DNA of 41,070 nucleotides from an uncultured Lachnospiraceae bacterium (GTDB taxonomy: Bacteria > Bacillota > Clostridia > Lachnospirales > Lachnospiraceae), in assembly GCA_910577015.1 (NCBI GenBank), contig CAJTKU010000024.1, positions 1-41,070 of the forward strand, in the 5' to 3' direction. Below are positions 24,115 through 32,178 of this stretch, piece by piece. The notes under the pieces were generated by a model that did not search any database, was not told where the DNA came from, and worked only from the letters and a program-made list of their open reading frames with translations. Numbering within the stretch: position 1 is the first letter of the stretch; every line of letters starts with the position of its first letter. The position numbers and the translations under genes were made by a program.

Positions 24115-24954
24115 ATGATACATAAAACAACCCGACAAGACGTTATACCGTTTCATGAAATCTGTATTACACGCACAGCTTCCACCGTTCTGTCCCTGCT
24201 TGGCGTTTCCGCACCGGCAGAGATGGCTCCCCCGATAGGACAGGTTCTTCAAGCGGCTGGCGGACGCTTTTCCCCTTTGGAAGGCATGCCTGTCTGTGAC
24301 AGGGTGTTTCTTTACAATCCGGACGCCATTGCCATGTGGATTTACGAAAAGTATGCTGATTACTTTGCGGAAATGGAGAAGCTGACGGATATACGGCTTA
24401 ACATGCTTTCCGTCGTTCCTCCCGTAACGCCGGTCTGTTTCGGCTCCATGTACAGCGGTCTGCAGCCCGCAGACCACGGCATATTAAAATATGAGAAACC
24501 GGTTCTAAAGGTAACTACCCTGTTTGATTTGCTGGCAAAAGCCGGAAAAAAAGCCGCCATCGTTTCTACCGAGGGCGACAGTATTTCCAGAATATTTCTG
24601 GAGCGCGAAATGGATTATTTTATTTATCCTCATAAAGAAACCTGCAACCAAAAGGCGCTGGAATTGATTGCCGGGGATAAGTACGACTGTATCGTGCTTT
24701 ACAACGGAGATTATGACTATCATATGCACCGCCATACCCCAGAGGGAAAACGTGCGTTAAGGGCGCTGCGCGAAAATATTGACACTTTTACCAAACTCCA
24801 TGCCGCCATCCGTACGCATTGGAATGCACACCGCACTGCCCTTGCCTTTGCACCCGACCACGGATGCCACAAAGCATACGCTTTTTTAGGCGCCCATGGC
24901 AAAAATCTTCCCTGCGATATGAATATTCCCCACTTTTACAGCTTGCTTGGCTGA
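24115..24954 (+). CDS. Alkaline phosphatase superfamily protein
   Basis: The protein has 279 residues with no signal peptide. Alkaline-phosphatase-superfamily metal sites are visible: the probable nucleophile Thr in PPVTPVCFGSMYSGLQPADHGI, an Asp in NGDYDYHMHRHTPEG with its following His, and APDHGCH near the C terminus. The layout matches phosphodiesterase/nucleotide-pyrophosphatase-like members. It is probably cytosolic and hydrolyses a phosphate ester or diester; the substrate is unknown. It follows the permease closely. Its last 19 bases overlap the convergent NUDIX gene. Confidence 0.78.
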   Translation: MIHKTTRQDVIPFHEICITRTASTVLSLLGVSAPAEMAPPIGQVLQAAGGRFSPLEGMPVCDRVFLYNPDAIAMWIYEKYADYFAEMEKLTDIRLNMLSVVPPVTPVCFGSMYSGLQPADHGILKYEKPVLKVTTLFDLLAKAGKKAAIVSTEGDSISRIFLEREMDYFIYPHKETCNQKALELIAGDKYDCIVLYNGDYDYHMHRHTPEGKRALRALRENIDTFTKLHAAIRTHWNAHRTALAFAPDHGCHKAYAFLGAHGKNLPCDMNIPHFYSLLG

Positions 24955-25955
24955 TTGCTGTCATGTAACAGAATTTCCATAACAGAACTGTCACGGCGAA
25001 GCCATGGAATTTTCCAGAGCCAGTCCTCCAGTTCGACCTCCACCTTACGCATCTGGCGCAGCGCTTCCTCCAGCCGCATCCACTTTAATTCATATCCCAG
25101 CTTTTTTTCGCTGTCAGTCAGTCTTTGCGAATTGCACTTCTCCTCCACTTCGCAAAAATAGTAATAGGAACGCTGTTCAAAAATACTCTCTCCGTCTTTA
25201 TAACCCTTTTTACGCTCTAATGTCTCGCCAAAATATCGTATGGAAGCCGGGATGACCACCATTCCGGTTTCTTCTGCAACCTCCCTGACCAGAGTATTCT
25301 GTCTCGACTCCCCTTCTTCCACGCCGCCTCCCGGAAACTTACATTCTCCGTACAGCCTGCTCTGCACAAACGCATACTTTCCTTCTTTGTTGCGGATAAT
25401 GCCCCTCACGGCTTCCCGCCGGATGACGGGCCAATCCTCCTTGTAGTTGTGCCAGTCCAGTTCCTTCAGCACCACTTTTTGGGGAATTTCCAATTCTTTT
25501 TTATGGTTTAAGTGAATACCGATATGCCCGATTCCTAAGATAATTACCGCCATTATCATAAATGGATTTCTGCCGTAAATGCCCAGCAGGAAAAACGCCG
25601 CTACAGGTAAAGAAGCCCCTGCCACCGGAATGCCGCAAAAGCTGCTGTAAAAATCCTGCATGGTCTTTTTACTTTTAAAATACTTTATCCAGTATGCTTC
25701 ATAAAACAACATAATGATAAACGCCAGAAGCAGAATAACGGACCATGCCGTAATCCCATGAATATTAAAGTCAGAGAATATCAAAGCAATGCATGTCACA
25801 AGTGCCTCACCGGCTCTTTCCAGCGCAAGCAGTATTTTATTTTCATTTTTAACATACAACTCATAATCCGCGGGCTGATTTTTTGTCCATATCAGGTTCG
25901 GGATTATCAGCATCAGTAAAAACAAAAGTCCTATATAAGAAAATCCAAAATGCAT
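24936..25955 (-). CDS. NUDIX hydrolase with an N-terminal membrane domain
   Basis: The protein has 339 residues. Residues 5-150 contain four or five hydrophobic helices (including LLFLLMLIIPNLIWTKN and MIMAVIILGIGHIGI). A NUDIX domain follows (about 178-325) with a complete Nudix box, Gly210-Met232, of the form Gx5Ex7REVAEETGM. Such hydrolases cleave nucleoside diphosphates linked to other groups, or damaged nucleotides. The fusion to a multi-helix membrane module is unusual, and a membrane-linked substrate is only a guess. AAGGGGTG precedes the ATG. A decayed copy of its 5' end lies at 28160-28330. Confidence 0.85.
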   Translation of the reverse strand: MHFGFSYIGLLFLLMLIIPNLIWTKNQPADYELYVKNENKILLALERAGEALVTCIALIFSDFNIHGITAWSVILLLAFIIMLFYEAYWIKYFKSKKTMQDFYSSFCGIPVAGASLPVAAFFLLGIYGRNPFMIMAVIILGIGHIGIHLNHKKELEIPQKVVLKELDWHNYKEDWPVIRREAVRGIIRNKEGKYAFVQSRLYGECKFPGGGVEEGESRQNTLVREVAEETGMVVIPASIRYFGETLERKKGYKDGESIFEQRSYYYFCEVEEKCNSQRLTDSEKKLGYELKWMRLEEALRQMRKVEVELEDWLWKIPWLRRDSSVMEILLHDSNQPSKL

Positions 25956-26035
25956 ACTTTCACCCCTTAACTGTAACTGAATTTGCTTCTTTCGCCCTAC
26001 ATATCATTATAGCCGTCCCCTTTATGAAACACAAC
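25821..26035. repeat. Degenerate direct repeat, copy A (5' end of the NUDIX gene and upstream)
   Basis: This segment matches 28164-28324 in the same orientation with scattered substitutions and an internal length difference of about 45 bases. It covers the first codons of the NUDIX gene and the promoter-side sequence to CCCCTTTATGAAACACAAC. Short further similarity (AACGGAGT) continues after it. With 26086-26180 it forms one end of a duplicated patch. Confidence 0.8.
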
Positions 26036-26085
26036 TGCCATTTAACGGAGTGACAATTGATTTCCCAAAAAGGCGAGGAATGATT

Positions 26086-26180
26086 GGATGCTTTTCTGCA
26101 ATTTAATGATGTATAAATCTTGCAAGACAAAGGGAAGGTTACTGCTGCGATTGCAAAATCTTTTGCAGAAAGAGTGTGAA
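26086..26180 (+). pseudogene. RhuM-family C-terminal remnant (copy A)
   Basis: Read in the frame beginning with Asp-Ala-Phe-Leu-Gln-Phe-Asn, this matches the C-terminal part of RhuM-family proteins and the fragment at 28399-28493. It is broken by an in-frame TAA and ends early. It is clearly non-functional. The remaining gap 25956-26247 holds only this and the NUDIX upstream region. Confidence 0.65.
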
Positions 26181-26247
26181 AACAGTGCCGTGTCTGACTA
26201 TGGTTTATTTCCTGAAACTGGCAGAAATGGCATAAAGAACGGCTTCT

Positions 26248-26838
26248 CTAATCGCCTCCTCTGTCTGTATCAAAATAACGTATCACCCTACATGGATTCC
26301 CTACTGCAACACAATTAGGCGGAATAGGGCGGTTTACAACACTTCCAGCCCCTATCACGCTATTTTCTCCTATGGTAACTCCCGGCAGAAGAATACAGCC
26401 GCCGCCAATCCAGACATTATTTCCTATCTCTATCGGACGTGCATAGGTTCTAAAAAATGTTGTCTGACGTTCCCTCCAATCCGGCACAAGCCTTTCCTGC
26501 GGTAAAACAGGGTGTGAAGATGTATAAATCTGCACATTTGACGCAATCAAAACCCTGTCGCCAATTCGGATAGTTTTGTTATCCACAAAGGTACAATTCA
26601 TATTGATTATCACATCATTTCCCAAAAAAATATTTTTTCCATAGTCGCAATGAAAAGGCGTGTCGATTGCTACATTTTCCCCTATTCCTCCTAACAACTT
26701 GTGGAGAATGGCAGTCCTTTTCTCCTTATCTTCATAATCAGAAAAATAATATTCTCTTGTTAATTCCCTTGTACGGGCAATCCGTTTTAACGTATCGCTG
26801 TCCGCAGTTTCTAAAAAATCACTTGCTTCGTAATACAT
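26248..26838 (-). CDS. Maltose/galactoside O-acetyltransferase-like (left-handed beta-helix) enzyme
   Basis: The protein has 196 residues. An N-terminal Mac-type region (about 10-55) is followed by hexapeptide repeats of a left-handed beta helix (IFLGNDVIINMNCTFVD, IGDRVLIASNVQIYTSSHP, IGNNVWIGGGCILLPGVTIGENSVIGAGSVV). The catalytic His is probably in SSHP. It transfers acetyl from acetyl-CoA to sugars in the Maa/LacA/NodL group; the acceptor is unknown. The start at 26838 is set by an AGGGGGG ribosome binding site lying in the gap after the preceding small gene. Confidence 0.88.
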   Translation of the reverse strand: MYYEASDFLETADSDTLKRIARTRELTREYYFSDYEDKEKRTAILHKLLGGIGENVAIDTPFHCDYGKNIFLGNDVIINMNCTFVDNKTIRIGDRVLIASNVQIYTSSHPVLPQERLVPDWRERQTTFFRTYARPIEIGNNVWIGGGCILLPGVTIGENSVIGAGSVVNRPIPPNCVAVGNPCRVIRYFDTDRGGD

Positions 26839-26849
26839 AACATCCCCCC

Positions 26850-27101
26850 TTAACAAAAACTGTTTCCCACAACGCCTGGAAGCAAAGTATAAATAGAACA
26901 GCCAATCTGTTTTTCAAACAGTTCTTTAATATCTAAAATCTTTTTCCACCTGTCTATTGCCGCCTCCTCGACAAATTTTTTCATAAACAGGTAATCCTCA
27001 TCACTGACAACAAACTGAATGTTTAACTCCTTTAAAAAGGCGAGGCTGGCAGATAAACCGCCCTGTATCTTTTCTTCCCCATTGATGTTCAGTTTTAACA
27101 C
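26850..27101 (-). CDS. Small protein of unknown function
   Basis: The protein has 83 residues and starts with GTG. It shows no signal peptide or membrane helix. The sequence is mixed alpha/beta, with FVVSDEDYLFMKKFVEEAAIDRWKKILDIKELFEKQIGC in the centre. I do not recognise the family. It ends 11 bases before the acetyltransferase start, and its stop abuts that gene's ribosome binding site, suggesting they are co-transcribed below the AraC gene. Its own ribosome binding site is weak. Confidence 0.55.
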   Translation of the reverse strand: MLKLNINGEEKIQGGLSASLAFLKELNIQFVVSDEDYLFMKKFVEEAAIDRWKKILDIKELFEKQIGCSIYTLLPGVVGNSFC

Positions 27102-27188
27102 TTTGCACTCACATCCTGAAATAGCTGATTTACTTTACAGGTATCATTATAATGCAAACGGCGTAGGAAAAATATTTCATTTCTGCCC

Positions 27189-28100
27189 TTATCTATCAAT
27201 ATTCTGCCATTTCCTCCGATATTCTGTGGGTGAACAATGTGCATATTCCCGAAAAACTTTTCCAAAATAACTGCTGCTCCCTAAACCACAGTCATGGCCG
27301 ATAACTGTAACAGATTCCTGCCCATTTGCTAACATCTGACAGGCGGTTTGCAGACGGTAAGCCTTTATATACTCTACGGGTGTCATGTGCAGACAGTCAT
27401 GAAATACTCTATAGCACTCTCTTTCACTTAGGTATGCTGCCGCCGCAAGTTCCGGGATAGATATTTTCTCCCCGTAATGTTCATGAATGTATATCATCAT
27501 CAACTTAATTTTATCGTTGATTTTGTTATGTTCTCCTTTCTTTTCGCGCATAGGGCGGGATAGTTCAAAAAGCATTAGCCATATTTCCGTTAGGGCTTCC
27601 CGTAGTTTTATTTCATACCCAAATTCATCACTGGACAAACGAAATGACGCGGCAATAAGATTCAAAATCCTTTCTTCTGCTGCATTGCCCGGAAAAAGCG
27701 GGATTACCTCAATCTGCGGGGCTGTAATAACAGGTGCAATATATTTTTGTTCAATCCTGCTTCCCTGTTCCCCGGCAAGAAGGGATACATCAAAAATATG
27801 AAGTAACTGTATATTCTGTTCTCTCTGTGATATTGCTTTTGTCATATGGAGTACATTAGAATTTACCATGCCACCACTTCTGGCAGGAAACAATAGCTTT
27901 CCTCCCGGCGTATCATATTCTATACTGCCGCTTTCCATGTAAAAAAGTTCCACCGGCTTGTGCCAGTGCCACGGTACATAACGCCCTATATACTTGTCAA
28001 GTTCTGCCCTCGAAGCGATATAGGGAAAATCTTTTTCATAATCGGGAAGCAATTCTTCCTTGCTTCCAGTATAAAATTCAATGCTACGGATATTTTTCAT
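27189..28100 (-). CDS. AraC-family transcriptional regulator
   Basis: The protein has 303 residues. An N-terminal cupin-like sensor (about 30-150, YVPWHWHKPVELFYMESG) is followed by a C-terminal pair of AraC helix-turn-helix motifs (ISIPELAAAAYLSERECYRVFHDCLHMTPVEYIKAYRL, then SVTVIGHDCGLGSSSYFGKVFREYAHCSPTEYRR). It may control the small gene and acetyltransferase lying after it on the same strand, or a sugar pathway elsewhere; the ligand is unknown. AGGT with a longish spacer precedes the ATG. Its upstream side is the decayed repeat copy B. Confidence 0.9.
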   Translation of the reverse strand: MKNIRSIEFYTGSKEELLPDYEKDFPYIASRAELDKYIGRYVPWHWHKPVELFYMESGSIEYDTPGGKLLFPARSGGMVNSNVLHMTKAISQREQNIQLLHIFDVSLLAGEQGSRIEQKYIAPVITAPQIEVIPLFPGNAAEERILNLIAASFRLSSDEFGYEIKLREALTEIWLMLFELSRPMREKKGEHNKINDKIKLMMIYIHEHYGEKISIPELAAAAYLSERECYRVFHDCLHMTPVEYIKAYRLQTACQMLANGQESVTVIGHDCGLGSSSYFGKVFREYAHCSPTEYRRKWQNIDR

Positions 28101-28163
28101 ATTTATTTACCTGCACATCCCCATAATGCTTGCCTTTTAGTCTTTGGTTGCTTTAGTTCGGCC

Positions 28164-28324
28164 CAGCACAAACAGTATTTTATTTTCATTTTGAACATAC
28201 AACTCATAGTCCCCAGACCGTTTTTTGTCCATATCATATTCGGGATTATCAACATCTGGCTGTAACTGAATTTGTTTCTTTCGCCCTGCATATCATTATA
28301 GCCGTCCCCTTTATGAAACACAAC
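28164..28324 (-). pseudogene. Decayed 5' fragment of the NUDIX/membrane gene (repeat copy B)
   Basis: On the minus strand the sequence encodes MLIIPNMIWTKN, matching residues 15-26 of the NUDIX protein, then shifts frame by one missing base. In the shifted frame DYELYVQNENKILF continues the match. The initiating part is shortened by about 45 bases. This is a remnant of a duplicated segment rather than a gene. Confidence 0.7.
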
Positions 28325-28534
28325 GGAGTAACAAAGCACTTGAACAACATTTATGAAAGCGGCGAATTGTCCGAGGATTCAGATTGGGATTCCAAACTGG
28401 ATGCTTTTCTGCAATTCAATGATGCAGAAGTCTTGCAAGACAAAGGGAAGGTTACTGCAACGATTGCAGAAACCTTTGCAGAAAGTGAGTTTGACCGGCT
28501 TGTAGCCAGCGTAGAGAAAAAATCCCTTAATTAA
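28313..28534 (+). pseudogene. RhuM-family remnant with internal deletion
   Basis: The frame encodes 73 residues. TKHLNNIYESGELSEDS matches an N-terminal part of RhuM (virulence/death-on-curing-associated) proteins. It joins directly to DWDSKLDAFLQFNDAEVLQDKGKVTATIAETFAESEFDRL, which belongs to their C terminus. Full RhuM proteins have around 330 residues, so most of the middle is missing. The first residues come from the neighbouring repeat. It is probably not functional and overlaps the 3' end of the NimA-like gene by 8 bases. Confidence 0.65.
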
Positions 28535-29009
28535 TATCCAACAGCCGTCTTTTCCCTGTATAATTTCGGGACACAATTTTAAAGACGCAGACTGATTCCG
28601 CCTGTTTCTTTTCAAAACACACTTTTTTTCCTGTCTGGTGTGCAAACAGGATTGTCAGGGCATTACATTTATCTGCATTCTCTTCCAAAAAAATCACCTC
28701 ACCATAGCCTATCACACTGGCATACGAACAGCCCGAACGGCAAACCGGCTCCGAAACAACCGTTTCTCCCTCACAGCTTATTTCAAAGCAGACAGAATGG
28801 TTCTTTCTGAGAATGTCCAGCTTCTTTCCTTCTTTCGCGCTGTGAAAATACAGTTCTAAGGAACCATCCCCTGCAAAATGGCAGCCAAAGTTTAGAGGCA
28901 CTACATACGGTATCCCTTCATCAACCATTGCTACATGGCATACTTTACATTTTCTGATAATCTCCTCGATAGTTTTCGTATCCGTAATTTCCCTGTCTTT
29001 TCTTCTCAT
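28527..29009 (-). CDS. NimA-like pyridoxamine 5'-phosphate oxidase family protein
   Basis: The protein has about 160 residues with a split-barrel flavin-binding fold. MRRKDREI at the start, then KCKVCHVAMVDEGIPYVVPLNFG, YFHSAKEGKKLDILRKNHSVCFEI and a C-terminal GKKVCFEKKQAESVCVFKI are typical of the NimA/nitroimidazole-resistance-related group common in Clostridia. It probably binds FMN or heme; a role in reducing nitro compounds is not shown. The frame is open to 29075, but GAGGGG stands before ATG 29009. It is the last gene of the long minus-strand run. Confidence 0.85.
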   Translation of the reverse strand: MRRKDREITDTKTIEEIIRKCKVCHVAMVDEGIPYVVPLNFGCHFAGDGSLELYFHSAKEGKKLDILRKNHSVCFEISCEGETVVSEPVCRSGCSYASVIGYGEVIFLEENADKCNALTILFAHQTGKKVCFEKKQAESVCVFKIVSRNYTGKRRLLDIN

Positions 29010-29055
29010 CCCGATATCCCCCTCATCTGTACCTGCAGCTATCATGTCTGCGGTT

Positions 29056-29760
29056 CTATTTTCCCAGGTTCGCAAAGCAGCCGGGGATGCGGTCCTCCAG
29101 ATACCCTATTCTTTTCTTGTTGCTCTCCGCTAAGTCAATTTCAATGCCTATGCCGCCGTAATGGTTTTTTTCACAAATCAGGGGTTCCCCTTGGGGGGAA
29201 AAGGCATAGGCAATGGGAATCTCCCCGATATAGTGGGAACATCCTATCACATATACTTCATTTTCAATTGCTCTTGCCCTTGCAAGGGCTGTCCATTGCG
29301 TATACTGTAAATCATGATACATCCCTGTTCCAATCATATTTACTAAAAGGACGGGCCCTTCCAGCGCCATAACCCTTGCCACTTCCGGAAAATGAATCTC
29401 ATAGCAGATGGGAATACCTATCTTCCCATATCGTGTATCAATACAGTGTATCCGGCTGCCTGCTTTTTTGCCCCTCTCCTTTTCGGATTTGGTAAGAATA
29501 CATTTCTGATATTCCCCTATGATATTTCCGCCATCAATGATTAGAGCCGTTTCATAGCGTTTCCCTGACCTCCCGTCCTTTAACCCCGTAATAACCAGAC
29601 TTTCTTTTTTCCCCAGTATTGCCAACGCTTCTTCCAGATTTTCCGTCTGTAAGAAACCTTCCGGAAAAACAAAAATATCTGCCTTTTCACCTAAATAAAT
29701 TTTTTCAAGTTCCCTAATACAATTTCCCTTCAAGGGTGACGCAAGCAATATCCTTTCCAA
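29056..29760 (-). CDS. Carbon-nitrogen hydrolase (nitrilase superfamily)
   Basis: The protein has 234 residues, a little shorter than typical (260-280). The Glu-Lys-Cys triad is present: Glu34 in FPEGF, Lys86 in YQKCILT and Cys119 in IPICYEIHFPE. It hydrolyses an amide or nitrile C-N bond; the substrate is unknown, and omega-amidase- or N-carbamoyl-amidase-like roles are possible. Translation seems to start at TTG 29760, 8 bases after GGAGG. It follows the GNAT gene closely. Its end overlaps the open upstream part of the NimA-like frame but not that gene's likely start. Confidence 0.85.
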   Translation of the reverse strand: MERILLASPLKGNCIRELEKIYLGEKADIFVFPEGFLQTENLEEALAILGKKESLVITGLKDGRSGKRYETALIIDGGNIIGEYQKCILTKSEKERGKKAGSRIHCIDTRYGKIGIPICYEIHFPEVARVMALEGPVLLVNMIGTGMYHDLQYTQWTALARARAIENEVYVIGCSHYIGEIPIAYAFSPQGEPLICEKNHYGGIGIEIDLAESNKKRIGYLEDRIPGCFANLGK

Positions 29761-29778
29761 CTGCCTTCCCTCCGTTTA

Positions 29779-30546
29779 TCAATATCCCCATATTTCATAT
29801 GCTTCATAAGTATGGCTATAATGGTATCCCAGCTTTTCCGCCAGCGCTACGGACCACAGGTTTTGAGCATCCCAGCTTGGATACAGATTTCTATCCAGGC
29901 ATTCTGAAATGAGCCTTGCCCCGCATGCATAAGCCAACCCTCTTCTTCTGTAGGGTTCTTTCGTATCTATTTCTATTTCAATACCTCCCGCATAGCTGGA
30001 ATAAGAAGAAGCGCCTGAAACTACTTCGCCGTCCTTTAAAATGGCGGCTCCCAATCCCAGCCGGCGATACGTTTCATAATCCTTGTACTGGGACACCAAA
30101 TCCCCTGCCCAGTCTGAAGCTTTACAGGCATTATAAATATCTTCATCTATCAACCTGCATTCATAGCCGTTGGGCAGCAATCCCGCTGCCAGCCACAATT
30201 TATCCCTGTCAAATACATCCGGTTCTTTTTTGATGGCGTACCTTGACACTTTTCTCGCATTTTCCCCATAACAGCATACAATCTCTTCCGCCCAGCCTGC
30301 ATTTTGCGGCACCATAATGATAAATTCCTGCCTGCACCACTCGGGTTTAAACATTACCAGTTCCCTGTCCGGCTTTCCTGCAAAAAAGGCAAAATCTCCG
30401 AGTATCGCCATGGCAGAACGGGCAAAAACGGCGTCATCCACGTATATTTCTCCCATTACTCCTTGCAGACATGACCATATTAAGGTTTCCTCCCAACCCT
30501 GAAATAAGCCGTCCGCCTTTTTTGCATCCGTTGCTTTTTGTACCAT
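29779..30546 (-). CDS. GNAT-family acetyltransferase
   Basis: The protein has about 255 residues. The C-terminal half carries the acetyl-CoA-binding part: GIEIEIDTKEPYRRRGLAYACGARLISECL, with the RRxGLA pyrophosphate loop, then NLWSVALAEKLGYHYSHTYEAYEIWG. The layout with a long N-terminal region fits the GNAT_acetyltran (PF12746-like) group of Firmicutes. Substrate is unknown. The frame is open to 30594, overlapping rsmI, but AAGGCGG before ATG 30546 supports the shorter form. Confidence 0.8.
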   Translation of the reverse strand: MVQKATDAKKADGLFQGWEETLIWSCLQGVMGEIYVDDAVFARSAMAILGDFAFFAGKPDRELVMFKPEWCRQEFIIMVPQNAGWAEEIVCCYGENARKVSRYAIKKEPDVFDRDKLWLAAGLLPNGYECRLIDEDIYNACKASDWAGDLVSQYKDYETYRRLGLGAAILKDGEVVSGASSYSSYAGGIEIEIDTKEPYRRRGLAYACGARLISECLDRNLYPSWDAQNLWSVALAEKLGYHYSHTYEAYEIWGY

Positions 30547-30580
30547 TCCAGTACACCGCCTTTCTCGCCGAAGCTTCCTT

Positions 30581-31426
30581 TTACTCGTTTCCATGGAGAT
30601 ATTGATAAATTTCCCTCTTTCCTACTCCCCTGTCCTTTGCCACCTGCTTCATTGCCGTCTTGGAGTCCATACCGCTTTTTTCATAATATGCCATATGCTC
30701 TTCGATGCTCATGCTCTCCCATGCTGCAATCGCTTCCTGCTTTTTCTCTTCCCTGCTCTTACCGGCAAGCACAATGACATATTCCCCCCTCGGCTCTTCT
30801 CCCTCGTATTTTTCCAACGCCTTATACAAAGAGGTCGGAAGGACTGTTTCAAACTTTTTCGTCAGCTCCCTGCAAAGGGTAACATTCCTGTCACCCAACA
30901 ATTCCGCTAACTCTTTTAACGTTTTTATCAGGTGATGCGGCGCTTCATAAAGAATAATGGTTCTGGTTTCATTCACCAGTTCTTCTAATACTTCTTTCCG
31001 CTCCTTTTTTTCCGCAGGTAAAAAACCTTCAAAGCAAAAACGTCTGGCAGGTAGTCCCGATAGTGTCAGCGCCGTAATACAGGCGGCAGCTCCGGGCAGG
31101 CTGGTAACTGCAATGCCCGCCTCCTGGCACATGCGTACAAGCGCTTCGCCCGGGTCGGAAATAGCCGGCGTCCCGGCATCCGTAATCAATGCAATGTTTT
31201 TTCCGGCCTGCATCTGTGCGATAAGGCGTCCTGCTTTTTCCACTTTGTTATATTCATGATAACTTGTCATGGGCGTATGGATGTCAAATGCCGACAATAG
31301 GCGGATACTGTTTCTGGTATCCTCAGCGGCAATCAAATCCACCTGCTTTAATGTTTCTATGACGCGAGGCGTCATGTCCTGCAGGTTACCTATCGGTGTG
31401 GCGCATAAATAAAGCATACCTGCCAT
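30581..31426 (-). CDS. rsmI: 16S rRNA (cytidine1402-2'-O)-methyltransferase RsmI
   Basis: The protein has about 281 residues in the tetrapyrrole-methylase fold. LYLCATPIGNLQDMTPRVIETL, AEDTRNSIRLL, ALITDAGTPAISDPGE and TIILYEAPHHLIKTLKEL are diagnostic of RsmI. It methylates the 2'-OH of C1402 in the ribosomal decoding centre (family knowledge). GGGGAGG stands 5 bases before ATG 31426; the frame is open to 31444. It lies directly after trmN6, as yabC follows yabB in Bacillus. Confidence 0.95.
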   Translation of the reverse strand: MAGMLYLCATPIGNLQDMTPRVIETLKQVDLIAAEDTRNSIRLLSAFDIHTPMTSYHEYNKVEKAGRLIAQMQAGKNIALITDAGTPAISDPGEALVRMCQEAGIAVTSLPGAAACITALTLSGLPARRFCFEGFLPAEKKERKEVLEELVNETRTIILYEAPHHLIKTLKELAELLGDRNVTLCRELTKKFETVLPTSLYKALEKYEGEEPRGEYVIVLAGKSREEKKQEAIAAWESMSIEEHMAYYEKSGMDSKTAMKQVAKDRGVGKREIYQYLHGNE

Positions 31427-31440
31427 ATTTTCCTCCCCTT

Positions 31441-32178
31441 TCAATATCCGTAAATATCATAAATTTCCGGCATATAGACCCCCGGCGCACTGTAAATCAC
31501 AAGCGGTTTCTCCACTGTCATTCTCGGCCTTCCGCCGCGCACCCCTTCTATCAGTACCATGTTAGGCTCTTTGTCCACATACGGATATACCAGCTGCATC
31601 CGCTTGGGTTCCAGACCGTACCCCGACATTGTCGTAATGATTTCCGCCAGACGAAACGGCCTGTGTACCATAAAAAAATGTCCGCCGGGCTTCAACAGCC
31701 CTGCTGCCTGTCCCACCACATCTTTTAAAGTACAGAGTACCTCATGCCTGGCTATGGCTTTCGGTTCATCCGGGTTTTTAATCCCATGCTCCCCTATCAT
31801 ATACGGCGGATTGCTGGTAATGACATCAAAAGAAGCAGACGGAAACAATTTGTCTGCTTCTTTGATATCTCCCGTAATAATTTCTATTTTATCGGAAAGT
31901 TCATTTAAAGCCACGCTTCTTCTGGCCATATCTGCGCTTTCCTCCTGAATTTCAAGCCCGACAAGGCGGCCTGCCGGGGTCTTTGCCTCCAATAAAATCG
32001 GGATAATCCCTGTCCCTGTACCCAAATCCAGTACAGTTCCCCCGGCCTTTACCTTGACAAAACCTGACAATAAAACCGCGTCCATTCCAAAACAGAACTT
32101 TTCGGGATTCTGGATAATCTGATAACCGTTTCTCTGCAATTCATCAAGACGTTCCTTTTCTCTCAGATTGACTGCCAT
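31441..32178 (-). CDS. trmN6: tRNA1(Val) (adenine37-N6)-methyltransferase-like protein (TrmN6/YabB)
   Basis: The protein has about 245 residues. SAM motif I is VLDLGTGTGIIPILL, and the catalytic N6-adenine motif is SNPPYM. The opening LDELQRNGYQIIQNPEKFCFGMDAVLLSGF is typical of the YabB/YfiC group. It would methylate N6 of A37 in tRNA1(Val). The frame is open to 32460 inside the ricT tail, which explains an Arg/Glu-rich false extension; ATG 32178 overlaps the ricT end by 35 bases and is the best start. Coupled translation with ricT is likely. Confidence 0.9.
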   Translation of the reverse strand: MAVNLREKERLDELQRNGYQIIQNPEKFCFGMDAVLLSGFVKVKAGGTVLDLGTGTGIIPILLEAKTPAGRLVGLEIQEESADMARRSVALNELSDKIEIITGDIKEADKLFPSASFDVITSNPPYMIGEHGIKNPDEPKAIARHEVLCTLKDVVGQAAGLLKPGGHFFMVHRPFRLAEIITTMSGYGLEPKRMQLVYPYVDKEPNMVLIEGVRGGRPRMTVEKPLVIYSAPGVYMPEIYDIYGY

